From: Streptomyces sp. NBC_00536
Lineage (GTDB): Bacteria; Actinomycetota; Actinomycetes; Streptomycetales; Streptomycetaceae
Reading direction: 5' to 3'
DNA: 64,000 bases
NCBI RefSeq assembly: GCF_036346295.1
Contig: NZ_CP107819.1
Span: forward strand, 6,696,001-6,760,000
In this document: positions 8,895-16,052 of the stretch, piece by piece
How positions within the stretch are numbered: position 1 is the stretch's first letter
How the letters are laid out: each line of letters begins with the position of its first letter
The notes under the pieces: generated by a model
Databases searched by the model: none
Told to the model about the DNA's origin: nothing
Seen by the model: the letters and a program-made list of their open reading frames with translations, nothing else
Translations under genes and position numbers: made by a program

Positions 8895-8987
8895 TCACGA
8901 CGCACGTCTTCGTTTGCGGAGCAAGGGCGGGTACAGCTCGTGGGGGGTGTGGGCGCGCATGCGGTGCGCGTACGTCATCACGCACAT
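8895..8987 (-). CDS. Short ORF between cysN and ssuA, possible leader peptide
   Basis: A 30-codon frame starts at ATG 8987, about 7 bases after a GGAGGGG ribosome binding site, and ends 30 bases before ssuA. It encodes MCVMTYAHRMRAHTPHELYP and then an Arg/Lys-rich tail. Codon 2 is cysteine. An overlapping 32-residue frame (8978-9076, starting 2 bases after the cysN stop) also ends in a Cys codon. The position in a sulfur operon suggests a regulatory leader or a spacer peptide. I do not recognise a family, and no attenuator hairpin is obvious, so coding status is uncertain. Confidence 0.4.
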   Translation of the reverse strand: MCVMTYAHRMRAHTPHELYPPLLRKRRRAS

Positions 8988-9078
8988 CGCGCCACCCCTC
9001 CCTGGCCGCTGCCGAGGACGCCGCTGCCCACGCGGCCGCCCTCCTTCGCGAAGGTCGAGAACATGTCGTTCGGCATGC

Positions 9079-10422
9079 TCAGAAATCCCACCCTTCGTCA
9101 TCGTGGGGAGCCTGGACGGTCTCGGGCCGGGAGGCGAAGGCCGCCCCCGCCATGCCCGCCGCCAGGGTGGTGCCGTCCGCCGGGTCGATCAGCAGGAAGG
9201 AACCGGTCCGGCGCGAGTCGGCGTAGGCGTCGAGCGCGAGCGGCTCGGCGGTACGGACGACCACGCGGCCGATGTCGTTGGTCACCAGCTGCCCGGGCGC
9301 CGGGTGCTGGGACAGGTCGTCCAGGGTCAGCCGCGAGGGGATCTCCTTGACGATCGCCTTGACCGTGCGCGTGGTGTGCTTGAGCAGCACCCGGGCGCCC
9401 ACGGACAGCGGCTGGTCGGCCACGTGGCAGACCGTCGCCTCGACGTCCTGCGTGGTGGCCGGGGCGCTCGCGGACGGCGCGATCAGGTCGCCGCGCGAGA
9501 TGTCGATGTCGTCCGTCAGCCGCAGGGTCACCGACTGCGGGGCCCAGGCGATGTCGACGCTCTCGCCGAGCGCGTCGATCCCCGCGATGGTGCTCGTACG
9601 GCCGGACGGCAGGACGGTGACGGCCTCGCCGACGCGCAGCACGCCGGAGGCGATCTGGCCCGCGTAGCCGCGGTAGTCGGGGTGCTCGGCGCTCTGCGGA
9701 CGGATCACGTACTGCACCGGGAAACGGGCCGGGCAGGCGGTGAGGTCGTGGCTGACCGGGACGGTCTCCAGGTGCTCCAGCACCGTGGGGCCGCCGTACC
9801 AGTCCATGTTCGCGGAGGGTTCCACGACGTTGTCCCCGGCCAGCGCGGAGATCGGGATCGCGGTGATCTCCGGGACGCCCAGGTCGGAGGCGTAGGCGGT
9901 GAACTCCTCGGCGATCGCCGCGAAGACCTTCTCCTCGTAGCCGACCAGGTCCATCTTGTTGACGGCCAGGACCACGTGCGGCACCCGCAGCAGGGCGGCG
10001 ACGGCCGCGTGCCGGCGGGTCTGCTCGATCACGCCGTTGCGGGCGTCGACCAGCACCACGGCCAGGTCGGCGGTGGAGGCACCGGTGACCATGTTCCGGG
10101 TGTACTGCACGTGCCCGGGGGTGTCGGCGAGGATGAACCGGCGGCGCGCGGTGGCGAAGTACCGGTACGCGACGTCGATGGTGATGCCCTGCTCGCGCTC
10201 GGCCCGCAGGCCGTCGGTGAGCAGCGCGAGGTCGGGGGTGTCCTGGCCGCGCTGGGCGGACACCGCCTCGACGGCCTCCAGCTGGTCGGTCAGGATCGAC
10301 TTGGAGTCGTGCAGGAGGCGTCCGACCAGGGTGGACTTGCCGTCGTCGACGGATCCGGCGGTCGCGAAGCGCAGCAGGGTGGTGGCCGACAGGTCGGCCA
10401 GCGGTTCGGTGGTGGCGGTCAT
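9079..10422 (-). CDS. cysN: Sulfate adenylyltransferase large (GTPase) subunit
   Basis: A 447-residue EF-Tu-like GTPase. G1 is GSVDDGKST at residues 23-31, the switch II motif is DTPGH, G4 is NKMD, and two beta-barrel domains follow. With CysD it converts sulfate and ATP to adenosine 5'-phosphosulfate, GTP hydrolysis driving the unfavourable reaction. It has the normal length for CysN without a fused CysC, which agrees with a separate cysC gene in the operon. It starts one base after the cysD stop. The next ORF downstream begins within a few bases. Confidence 0.95.
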   Translation of the reverse strand: MTATTEPLADLSATTLLRFATAGSVDDGKSTLVGRLLHDSKSILTDQLEAVEAVSAQRGQDTPDLALLTDGLRAEREQGITIDVAYRYFATARRRFILADTPGHVQYTRNMVTGASTADLAVVLVDARNGVIEQTRRHAAVAALLRVPHVVLAVNKMDLVGYEEKVFAAIAEEFTAYASDLGVPEITAIPISALAGDNVVEPSANMDWYGGPTVLEHLETVPVSHDLTACPARFPVQYVIRPQSAEHPDYRGYAGQIASGVLRVGEAVTVLPSGRTSTIAGIDALGESVDIAWAPQSVTLRLTDDIDISRGDLIAPSASAPATTQDVEATVCHVADQPLSVGARVLLKHTTRTVKAIVKEIPSRLTLDDLSQHPAPGQLVTNDIGRVVVRTAEPLALDAYADSRRTGSFLLIDPADGTTLAAGMAGAAFASRPETVQAPHDDEGWDF

Positions 10423-10423
10423 G

Positions 10424-11362
10424 TTAGAAGTACCCTTCGCGCTTGCGGTCTTCCATCGCGGCCTCGGACATCTTGTCGTCGGCGCGGGTGGCGCCCCGCT
10501 CGGTGAGCCGGGAGGCGGCGATCTCGGCGATCACGGCGTCCAGCGTGGTGGCGTCGGAGTCGACGGCGCCGGTGCAGGACATGTCGCCGACGGTGCGGTA
10601 GCGGATCAGCCGCGTCTGGGTCTCCTCGCCCTCCTTCGGGCCGCCCCACTCGCCCGCGGTCAGCCACATGCCGTGCCGCTGGAAGACCTCGCGCTCGTGG
10701 GCGAAGTAGATCTCCGGCAGCTCGATGCCCTCGCGGGCGATGTACTGCCACACGTCCAGCTCGGTCCAGTTGGAGAGCGGGAAGACGCGCACGTGCTCAC
10801 CGGCCGCGTGCCGGCCGTTGTAGAGGTTCCACAGCTCGGGGCGCTGACGGCGCGGGTCCCACTGGGAGAACTCGTCGCGGAGGCTGAACACCCGCTCCTT
10901 GGCGCGGGCCTTCTCCTCGTCGCGCCGGCCGCCGCCGAACACCGCGTCGAAGCGCAGCTGCTGGATCGCCTCGGTCAGCGGGACGGTCTGCAGCGGGTTG
11001 CGGGTGCCGTCGGGGCGCTCGCGCAGCTTCCCCGCGTCGATGTAGTCCTGTACGGACGCCACGTGCAGGCGCAGTCCGTGCTCGGCCACCGCGCGGTCGC
11101 GGTACTCCAGCACCTCGGGGAAGTTGTGCCCCGTGTCGACGTGCAGCAGCGTGAAGGGGACCGGCGCGGGCGCGAACGCCTTGAGCGCCAGGTGCAGCAT
11201 GACGATCGAGTCCTTGCCGCCGGAGAAGAGGATCACCGGCTTCTCGAACTCGCCCGCCACCTCGCGGAAGATGTGCACCGCCTCGGATTCGAGGGCGTCC
11301 AGGTGGGACAGCGCGTAGGGCGCGTCCGCCTCGGCGTGGACGTGGGCGACCGTGGTGGTCAT
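10424..11362 (-). CDS. cysD: Sulfate adenylyltransferase small subunit
   Basis: A 312-residue PP-loop ATP pyrophosphatase-type subunit. The PP-loop FSGGKDS spans residues 46-52, and the family segments LLHVDTGHNFPE, GGGRRDEEKARAKER and FPLSNWTELDVW are all present. It is the catalytic half of the CysDN sulfate adenylyltransferase and transfers AMP onto sulfate. The ATG at 11362 shares an ATGA with the cysC stop. The track reads further upstream in frame, but that part is antisense-like extension through cysC and lacks a start with support. Confidence 0.95.
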   Translation of the reverse strand: MTTTVAHVHAEADAPYALSHLDALESEAVHIFREVAGEFEKPVILFSGGKDSIVMLHLALKAFAPAPVPFTLLHVDTGHNFPEVLEYRDRAVAEHGLRLHVASVQDYIDAGKLRERPDGTRNPLQTVPLTEAIQQLRFDAVFGGGRRDEEKARAKERVFSLRDEFSQWDPRRQRPELWNLYNGRHAAGEHVRVFPLSNWTELDVWQYIAREGIELPEIYFAHEREVFQRHGMWLTAGEWGGPKEGEETQTRLIRYRTVGDMSCTGAVDSDATTLDAVIAEIAASRLTERGATRADDKMSEAAMEDRKREGYF

Positions 11363-11961
11363 GCCAGACCCCTCTCGTTGAGCAGCGCGAACAGTGCCGC
11401 CGCGGACTCCTGCACGGACTGGGTGTGCGACTCGATCCGCAGGTCCGGGGCCTCGGGAGCCTCGTACGGGTCGTCCACCCCGGTCAGGCCGGAGATCTCG
11501 CCCGCCGCCTGCTTGGCGTACAGGCCCTTCACGTCGCGCTCCGAGCAGACCTCGACCGGGGTGGCCACATGGACCTCCAGGTACGTCGTCCCCTCGGCGG
11601 CGTGCCGCTTGCGCACCGCTTCCCGGCTGTCCGCGAACGGAGCGATGACCGGGACCAGCGCCTTGACGCCGTTGCTCGCGAGCAGTTCGGCGACGAAGCC
11701 GATCCGCTGCACGTTGGTGTGCCGGTCCTCGCGGGTGAAGCCCAGCCCGGCGGAGAGGAACTCGCGGATCTCGTCCCCGTCGAGCACCTCCACCCGGTGG
11801 CCCTCGCCGCGCAGCCGCTCGGCCAGCGCGTACGCGATGGTCGTCTTGCCCGCGCTCGGCAGCCCGGTCAGCCACACCGTGGCGCCCTGGTCGCTCACGC
11901 TCATCTGCTCGTTCTCCGTCGGTTCCGTACGGTTCGTGGTCTCGGTCGTCGGCTCGGTCAT
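11359..11961 (-). CDS. cysC: Adenylylsulfate kinase
   Basis: A 200-residue APS kinase, with Walker A GLPSAGKT at residues 33-40 and the APS-binding segments LDGDEIREFLSAGLGF and ATPVEVCSERDVKGLY. It phosphorylates APS to PAPS. The ATG at 11961 shares one base with the cysH stop (TGATG); a second in-frame ATG at 11904 would drop a Thr/Glu-rich extension and leave the core intact. The gene sits beside a CysH with the Cys-Cys/Cys-X2-Cys cluster typical of APS reductases, so PAPS made here may serve sulfation or may be an alternative CysH substrate. Confidence 0.93.
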   Translation of the reverse strand: MTEPTTETTNRTEPTENEQMSVSDQGATVWLTGLPSAGKTTIAYALAERLRGEGHRVEVLDGDEIREFLSAGLGFTREDRHTNVQRIGFVAELLASNGVKALVPVIAPFADSREAVRKRHAAEGTTYLEVHVATPVEVCSERDVKGLYAKQAAGEISGLTGVDDPYEAPEAPDLRIESHTQSVQESAAALFALLNERGLA

Positions 11962-12659
11962 CAGCCGTGCAGCCCGCATTCGGTCTTGCCCAGCCCGGCC
12001 CAGCGGCCGGCCCGCGCGTCCTCGCCCGCCGCCACGCGGCGGGTGCAGGGGGCGCAGCCGACGGAGGTGTAGCCGTCCATCAGCAGCGGGTTGGTGAGCA
12101 CCCCGTGCTCGGCGACGTACGCGTCCACGTCGTCCTGGGTCCAGCGGGCGATGGGGGAGACCTTGACCTTCCGCCGCTTCTCGTCCCAGCCGACCACCGG
12201 GGTGTTCGCCCGGGTCGGGGACTCGTCGCGGCGCAGCCCGGTCGCCCATGCGTCGTACGCCGTCAGGCCCTCTTCCAGCGGCTTGACCTTGCGCAGCGCG
12301 CAGCACAGGTCCGGGTCCCGGTCGTGCAGCTTCGGGCCGTACTCGGCGTCCTGCTCGGCGACGCTCTGGCGCGGGGTGAGCGTGATGACGTTGACGTCCA
12401 TCACGGCCTCGACCGCGTCACGGGTGCCGATGGTCTCCTCGAAGTGGTAGCCCGTGTCGAGGAAGACCACGTCCACGCCGGGGAAGGCGCGGGAGGCGAG
12501 GTGGGCGACCACCGCGTCCTCCATGGAGGAGGTCACGGCGAACTTCTTGCCGAAGGTCTCGGCCGCCCAGGTGAGGATCTCCAGCGCGGAGGCGTCCTCC
12601 AGGTCGCGGCCCGCCTGCTCGGCCACGGCCTTGAGATCCACGTCTTGAGTGGTGGTCAT
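11961..12659 (-). CDS. cysH: Phosphoadenylyl/adenylyl-sulfate reductase (4Fe-4S type)
   Basis: A 232-residue thioredoxin-dependent reductase that turns activated sulfate into sulfite. The substrate loop TSSMEDAV lies at residues 43-50. The cluster cysteines are Cys119-Cys120 (DLCCALRKVKPL) and Cys202/Cys205 (GCAPCTR), and the catalytic Cys228 is in the C-terminal ECGLHG. Those cluster cysteines are the mark of APS-using or dual-specificity enzymes. ATG 12659 overlaps the stop of the small zinc-ribbon gene (ATGA). The preceding part of the long track frame is a read-through of that neighbour. Confidence 0.93.
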   Translation of the reverse strand: MTTTQDVDLKAVAEQAGRDLEDASALEILTWAAETFGKKFAVTSSMEDAVVAHLASRAFPGVDVVFLDTGYHFEETIGTRDAVEAVMDVNVITLTPRQSVAEQDAEYGPKLHDRDPDLCCALRKVKPLEEGLTAYDAWATGLRRDESPTRANTPVVGWDEKRRKVKVSPIARWTQDDVDAYVAEHGVLTNPLLMDGYTSVGCAPCTRRVAAGEDARAGRWAGLGKTECGLHG

Positions 12660-12835
12660 ATCTCTTCCCCTCCAGCGGTGTTGGACTGAAGTCCGCGGGC
12701 CAGCAGCCCGAGGTACTTCAGCTGGAAGGCTCGATTGCATGACCTGCATTCCCAGGCGCCGTGACCCTGTTCGTTCGGGAACAGGTCCTCGTCGCCGCAG
12801 TACGGGCAGTAGAAGGGTGCGGCGCGCTCGCTCAT
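12656..12835 (-). CDS. Small zinc-ribbon-like protein of the sulfur operon
   Basis: A 59-residue protein missed by a length cut-off. ATG 12835 overlaps the sulfite reductase stop (ATGA), and its own TGA overlaps the cysH start in the same way, so it is translationally coupled on both sides. It has two Cys pairs, FYCPYCGDEDLF and WECRSCNRAFQLKYLG, a CX2C-X16-CX2C arrangement typical of a zinc or Fe-S ribbon. I recall a conserved small protein at this position in other Streptomyces sulfite reductase operons, but no function is known. A role as an assembly or electron-transfer helper is inference. Confidence 0.85.
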   Translation of the reverse strand: MSERAAPFYCPYCGDEDLFPNEQGHGAWECRSCNRAFQLKYLGLLARGLQSNTAGGEEI

Positions 12836-14535
12836 GCCAGGCTCTTCTCGTCGGCGCGCGCGACCCAGGCCGCGAAGCGCTCGCCGTCCTCGCGCTGCTC
12901 CTGGAAGCGCGTGACGACCCGCTCGACGTAGTCGGGCAGACCCTCCGAGGTGACCTTGAGGCCGCGGACCTTGCGGCCGAACCCGGCCTCCAGGCCGAGC
13001 GCGCCGCCGAGGTGCACCTGGTAGCCCTCGACCTGGTTGCCGTCGTCATCCAGGACCAGCTGGCCCTTGAGACCGATGTCCGCCACCTGGATACGGGCGC
13101 AGGCGTTCGGGCAGCCGTTGATGTTGATGGTGAGCGGCTCGGCGAAGTCCGGCAGGCGGCGCTCCAGCTCGTCGATCAGCGAGGCGCCGCGCGCCTTCGT
13201 TTCGACGATGGCCAGCTTGCAGAACTCGATGCCGGTGCAGGCCATCGTGCCGCGGCGGAACGGGGACGGCTTGACCCGCAGGTCCAGCGCCTCCAGGGCG
13301 GAGACGACCGACTCGACCTGGCTCTCGTCGATGTCGAGCACGACCATCTTCTGCTCGGCGGTGGTGCGCAGCCGGCCCGAGCCGTGGCGCTCGGCCACGT
13401 CCGCGATCTTGGTCAGGGTGGCGCCGTCCACGCGGCCGACCCGGGGGGCGAAGCCGACGTAGAAGCGGCCGTCCTGCTGCTGGTGGATGCCGACGTGGTC
13501 GCGCCACTGGCCGGTGGGCTGCTCGGGGGCGGGGCCGTCCGTCAGCTCGCGCTTGAGGTACTCGTCCTCCAGGACCTGGCGGAACTTGGCCGGGCCCCAG
13601 TCGGCGACGAGGAACTTCAGCCGGGCGCGGGTGCGCAGGCGGCGGTAGCCGTAGTCGCGGAAGATCGAGATGACGCCCTCGTAGACGTCCGGGACCTCGT
13701 CCAGCGAGACCCAGGTGCCCAGGCGGACGCCGAGCTTGGGGTTGGTGGAGAGACCGCCGCCGACCCAGACGTCGAAGCCGGGGCCGTGCTCCGGGTGGTT
13801 CACGCCGACGAAGGCGATGTCGTTGATCTCGTGCGCCACGTCGAGCAGCGGCGAGCCGGAGATCGCGGACTTGAACTTGCGGGGCAGGTTGGAGAAGTCC
13901 TTGTTGCCCACGATGCGGCGGTAGATCTCGTCGATGGCGGGGGTGCCGTCGATGATCTCGTCCTTGGCGATGCCCGCGACGGGCGAGCCGAGGATGACGC
14001 GCGGGGTGTCGCCGCAGGCCTCGGTGGTCGAGAGGCCGACCGCCTCCAGACGGCGCCAGATCTCCGGGACGTCCTCGATGCGGATCCAGTGGTACTGGAC
14101 GTTCTGGCGGTCGGTGAGGTCGGCGGTGCCGCGGGCGAACTCCTGCGAGATCTCGCCGATCACGCGCAGCTGCTCGGTGGTCAGACGGCCGCCGTCGATG
14201 CGCACGCGGAGCATGAAGTACTCGTCGTCCAGCTCCTCCGGCTCCAGGATCGCGGTCTTGCCGCCGTCGATCCCGGGCTTGCGCTGGGTGTAGAGGCCCC
14301 ACCAGCGCATCCGGCCGCGCAGGTCGTTGGGGTCGATCGAGTCGAAGCCCCGCTTGGAGTAGATCGTCTCGATGCGTGTCCGCACGTTGAGACCGTCGTC
14401 GTCCTTTTTGAACTGCTCGTTGCCGTTGAGGGGCGTGTGGTGGCCGACGGCCCACTGGCCCTCGCCGCGGTGGCGGCCGGGCTTGCGGCGCGCGGCTGCG
14501 GGGGCGGCTGCGGGCGTTTCGGGGGTGGCGGCCAT
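12832..14535 (-). CDS. sir: Ferredoxin-type assimilatory sulfite reductase
   Basis: A 567-residue siroheme/4Fe-4S enzyme of the nitrite/sulfite reductase family, reducing sulfite to sulfide with six electrons. Two ferredoxin-like half-domains and two catalytic halves are present. The cluster-siroheme cysteines are Cys433 and Cys439 (CTGIEFC) and Cys475 and Cys479 (CPNAC). A Tyr in the LYTQRKPG segment and a Cys in TEACGDTPR match the Tyr-Cys pair cross-linked in mycobacterial sulfite reductase. Nitrite reductase is the alternative, but placement at the head of cysHCDN settles the role. It is preceded by a leader peptide 218 bases upstream. Confidence 0.94.
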   Translation of the reverse strand: MAATPETPAAAPAAARRKPGRHRGEGQWAVGHHTPLNGNEQFKKDDDGLNVRTRIETIYSKRGFDSIDPNDLRGRMRWWGLYTQRKPGIDGGKTAILEPEELDDEYFMLRVRIDGGRLTTEQLRVIGEISQEFARGTADLTDRQNVQYHWIRIEDVPEIWRRLEAVGLSTTEACGDTPRVILGSPVAGIAKDEIIDGTPAIDEIYRRIVGNKDFSNLPRKFKSAISGSPLLDVAHEINDIAFVGVNHPEHGPGFDVWVGGGLSTNPKLGVRLGTWVSLDEVPDVYEGVISIFRDYGYRRLRTRARLKFLVADWGPAKFRQVLEDEYLKRELTDGPAPEQPTGQWRDHVGIHQQQDGRFYVGFAPRVGRVDGATLTKIADVAERHGSGRLRTTAEQKMVVLDIDESQVESVVSALEALDLRVKPSPFRRGTMACTGIEFCKLAIVETKARGASLIDELERRLPDFAEPLTININGCPNACARIQVADIGLKGQLVLDDDGNQVEGYQVHLGGALGLEAGFGRKVRGLKVTSEGLPDYVERVVTRFQEQREDGERFAAWVARADEKSLA

Positions 14536-14753
14536 GGCGGTACGTCCTTCGGTGGCGGCTCTGGGCAGGGGCAGGCGAAGCGGCGGTGCCCCACGGCTTC
14601 GACCTGCGGTGATGCGCGGCAGTGCGCTGGCAGGTGTGGCGGATCGCGCCCCCTTCGCCGGTGGGCGGGGGGCGGTTCTCGGCCTGCTGGGGGCTTACGG
14701 AATCGGCGCGTCCGCGGAGGCGGCGGCGCCGAGGTGCGACGTGGCTGGTTCCG

Positions 14754-14837
14754 TCAGCTCGCCGGACAGATGGCGCTGGACATGCGGCCGAGGTCGACGT
14801 GCCGCCGACTCACCAAGGCAATTCCAGCTCCATTCAT
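14754..14837 (-). CDS. Leader peptide upstream of the sulfur operon
   Basis: A 27-residue ORF read from ATG 14837. It begins MNGAGIALVSRRHVDLGR and ends MSSAICPAS. It agrees closely with the short Streptomyces proteins, usually labelled putative leader peptide, of the pattern ALVSRRHVDLGRMSSAIC, which I recall ahead of sulfur-assimilation genes. The single Cys codon lies near the C-terminus (position 24), as expected if ribosome stalling on scarce Cys-tRNA is sensed. The 218 bases to the sulfite reductase start could hold attenuation structures. Cysteine-responsive leader peptides controlling sulfur operons are established in mycobacteria; for this one the role is inferred. Confidence 0.8.
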   Translation of the reverse strand: MNGAGIALVSRRHVDLGRMSSAICPAS

Positions 14838-14954
14838 GGCGGAAGCGTGTCATGGGGCTGTTGGAGGAGTCCACTACTGTCCACCATCCGGACGAAAGCG
14901 TCCCGCATGGCGAGATCATGTGGCCCGGGTCACCTCGTGGGGCACCTGGGGGCA

Positions 14955-15475
14955 CTGCAGCCGCCCGTACCTCCGGCGGCGCCTCAATCGCCGGCGAGGC
15001 TGAATTTAGCCTGCCCGGGTCGGCACCTCCCACCCCCGGCCAAACCCAGCCCTGGGCAAACCCGGCCCCGGGCAAACCCAACCCCGGCCAAGCCAAACCC
15101 TGGGCAAACCCGGCCCCGGCCAAACCCAGCCTCGCCGGCGTTTGAGGCGCCCCCGGAGGGCAGGCGGGGCCGCGGACGGGGCACGGGCGGGGGAAGGGTC
15201 GGCGGGCGCCGGTGCCCCCGGCGGCGCCTCAAACGCCGGCGGGGCTGGGGTGTGCCCCGGGCGAGGCTGGGGTGTGCCCCCGGGCGGGCGAAGTTCAGCC
15301 CCGGCACCGGGGGCCCCGGCCAAACCCAGCCCCGCCGGCGATTGAGGCGCCCCCGGAGGGGAGGCGGGCCCGCGGACGGGGGACGGCGGGGGAACAGGCC
15401 GGCGGGCGCCGGTGCCTCCGGCGGCGCCTCAAACGCCGGCGGGGCTGAATCTGGGCGGGTGCCCCCCGCCAGGGG
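14955..15475. repeat. Field of dispersed palindromic Streptomyces repeats
   Basis: Five copies of a repeat with core GCCGGCG(T/A)TTGAGGCGC lie in alternating orientation near 14967, 15130, 15220, 15335 and 15420. They sit between the sulfur-operon leader and the acetyltransferase stop. Adjacent inverted copies can pair into long hairpins, which could end transcripts from either side. The frames that cross this region are translations of the repeat and not genes. The same core recurs at 45.6-46.3 kb. No coding gene is visible in 14838-15475. Confidence 0.8.
15038..15133. repeat. 16-bp tandem repeat, six units
   Basis: Six contiguous 16-base units with consensus GGGCAAACCCGGCCCC start at 15038, 15054, 15070, 15086, 15102 and 15118. 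Units 2 and 5 are identical; the rest differ at a few positions. The array lies upstream of the sulfur operon, 200 bases behind the leader peptide start. Confidence 0.9.
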
Positions 15476-16039
15476 TTACGCGCCCGGCCAGGGGCCCGGG
15501 GTCGGGGTGTCCGGCTTGGATTCCGTTTCCGTGCGGAAGAGCGTGAAGCCGCGCCGCTCGTAGTTGGCCATCGCGGTGGGCCCGTCCTGGCTGCAGGTGT
15601 GCAGCCAGACCCGCTTCGTCGGCTCCCGGTCCGGCCACCGGTCCGCCAGGTCCCAGGCCCGGGCCACACCCACCGACAGCAGGTGGCCACCGATCCGCCG
15701 CCCCCGGAACTCCGGCAGCAGCCCGAAGTACATGATCTCCACCACACCGTCGTCCTGCGGGTCGAACTCCACGTACCCCGCCGGCGTCCCCCGGTCGTAC
15801 GCCACCCAGGTCTCCACCCCCGGACGGCCCAGCTGCTCCACCCACTGCGCCCGGGTCAGCGACAGCCGGTCCGTCCAGTGGATGTCACCGCCGACCGAGG
15901 CGTACAGGAAGCGGCTGAACTCGGGCGAGGGGACCTCCGCACGCGAGATCGTGATCTCGGAACCTGGAACGGCCGCCGGAACGAGGTCGTCCGGCGAGGT
16001 CATCTCCAGGGACCAGGTGGTGAGGGTGAGGGTGCTCAT
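15476..16039 (-). CDS. GNAT family N-acetyltransferase
   Basis: A 187-residue protein starting at ATG 16039; an in-frame ATG at 16078 would overlap the upstream regulator. The acetyl-CoA binding motif A is visible as IMYFGLLPEFRGRRIGGHLL, and a motif B-like MANYERRGFTLF lies near the C-terminus. It is likely a cytoplasmic acetyltransferase of unknown substrate. It follows the GAF regulator by 13 bases, so the two are probably cotranscribed. Confidence 0.83.
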   Translation of the reverse strand: MSTLTLTTWSLEMTSPDDLVPAAVPGSEITISRAEVPSPEFSRFLYASVGGDIHWTDRLSLTRAQWVEQLGRPGVETWVAYDRGTPAGYVEFDPQDDGVVEIMYFGLLPEFRGRRIGGHLLSVGVARAWDLADRWPDREPTKRVWLHTCSQDGPTAMANYERRGFTLFRTETESKPDTPTPGPWPGA

Positions 16040-16052
16040 GCAGGTCAGGGAA

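Noticed and set aside
12649..15003. A 784-codon plus-strand frame opposite sulfite reductase
   Set aside because: It is the shadow of the sulfite reductase coding strand and extends into repeats.
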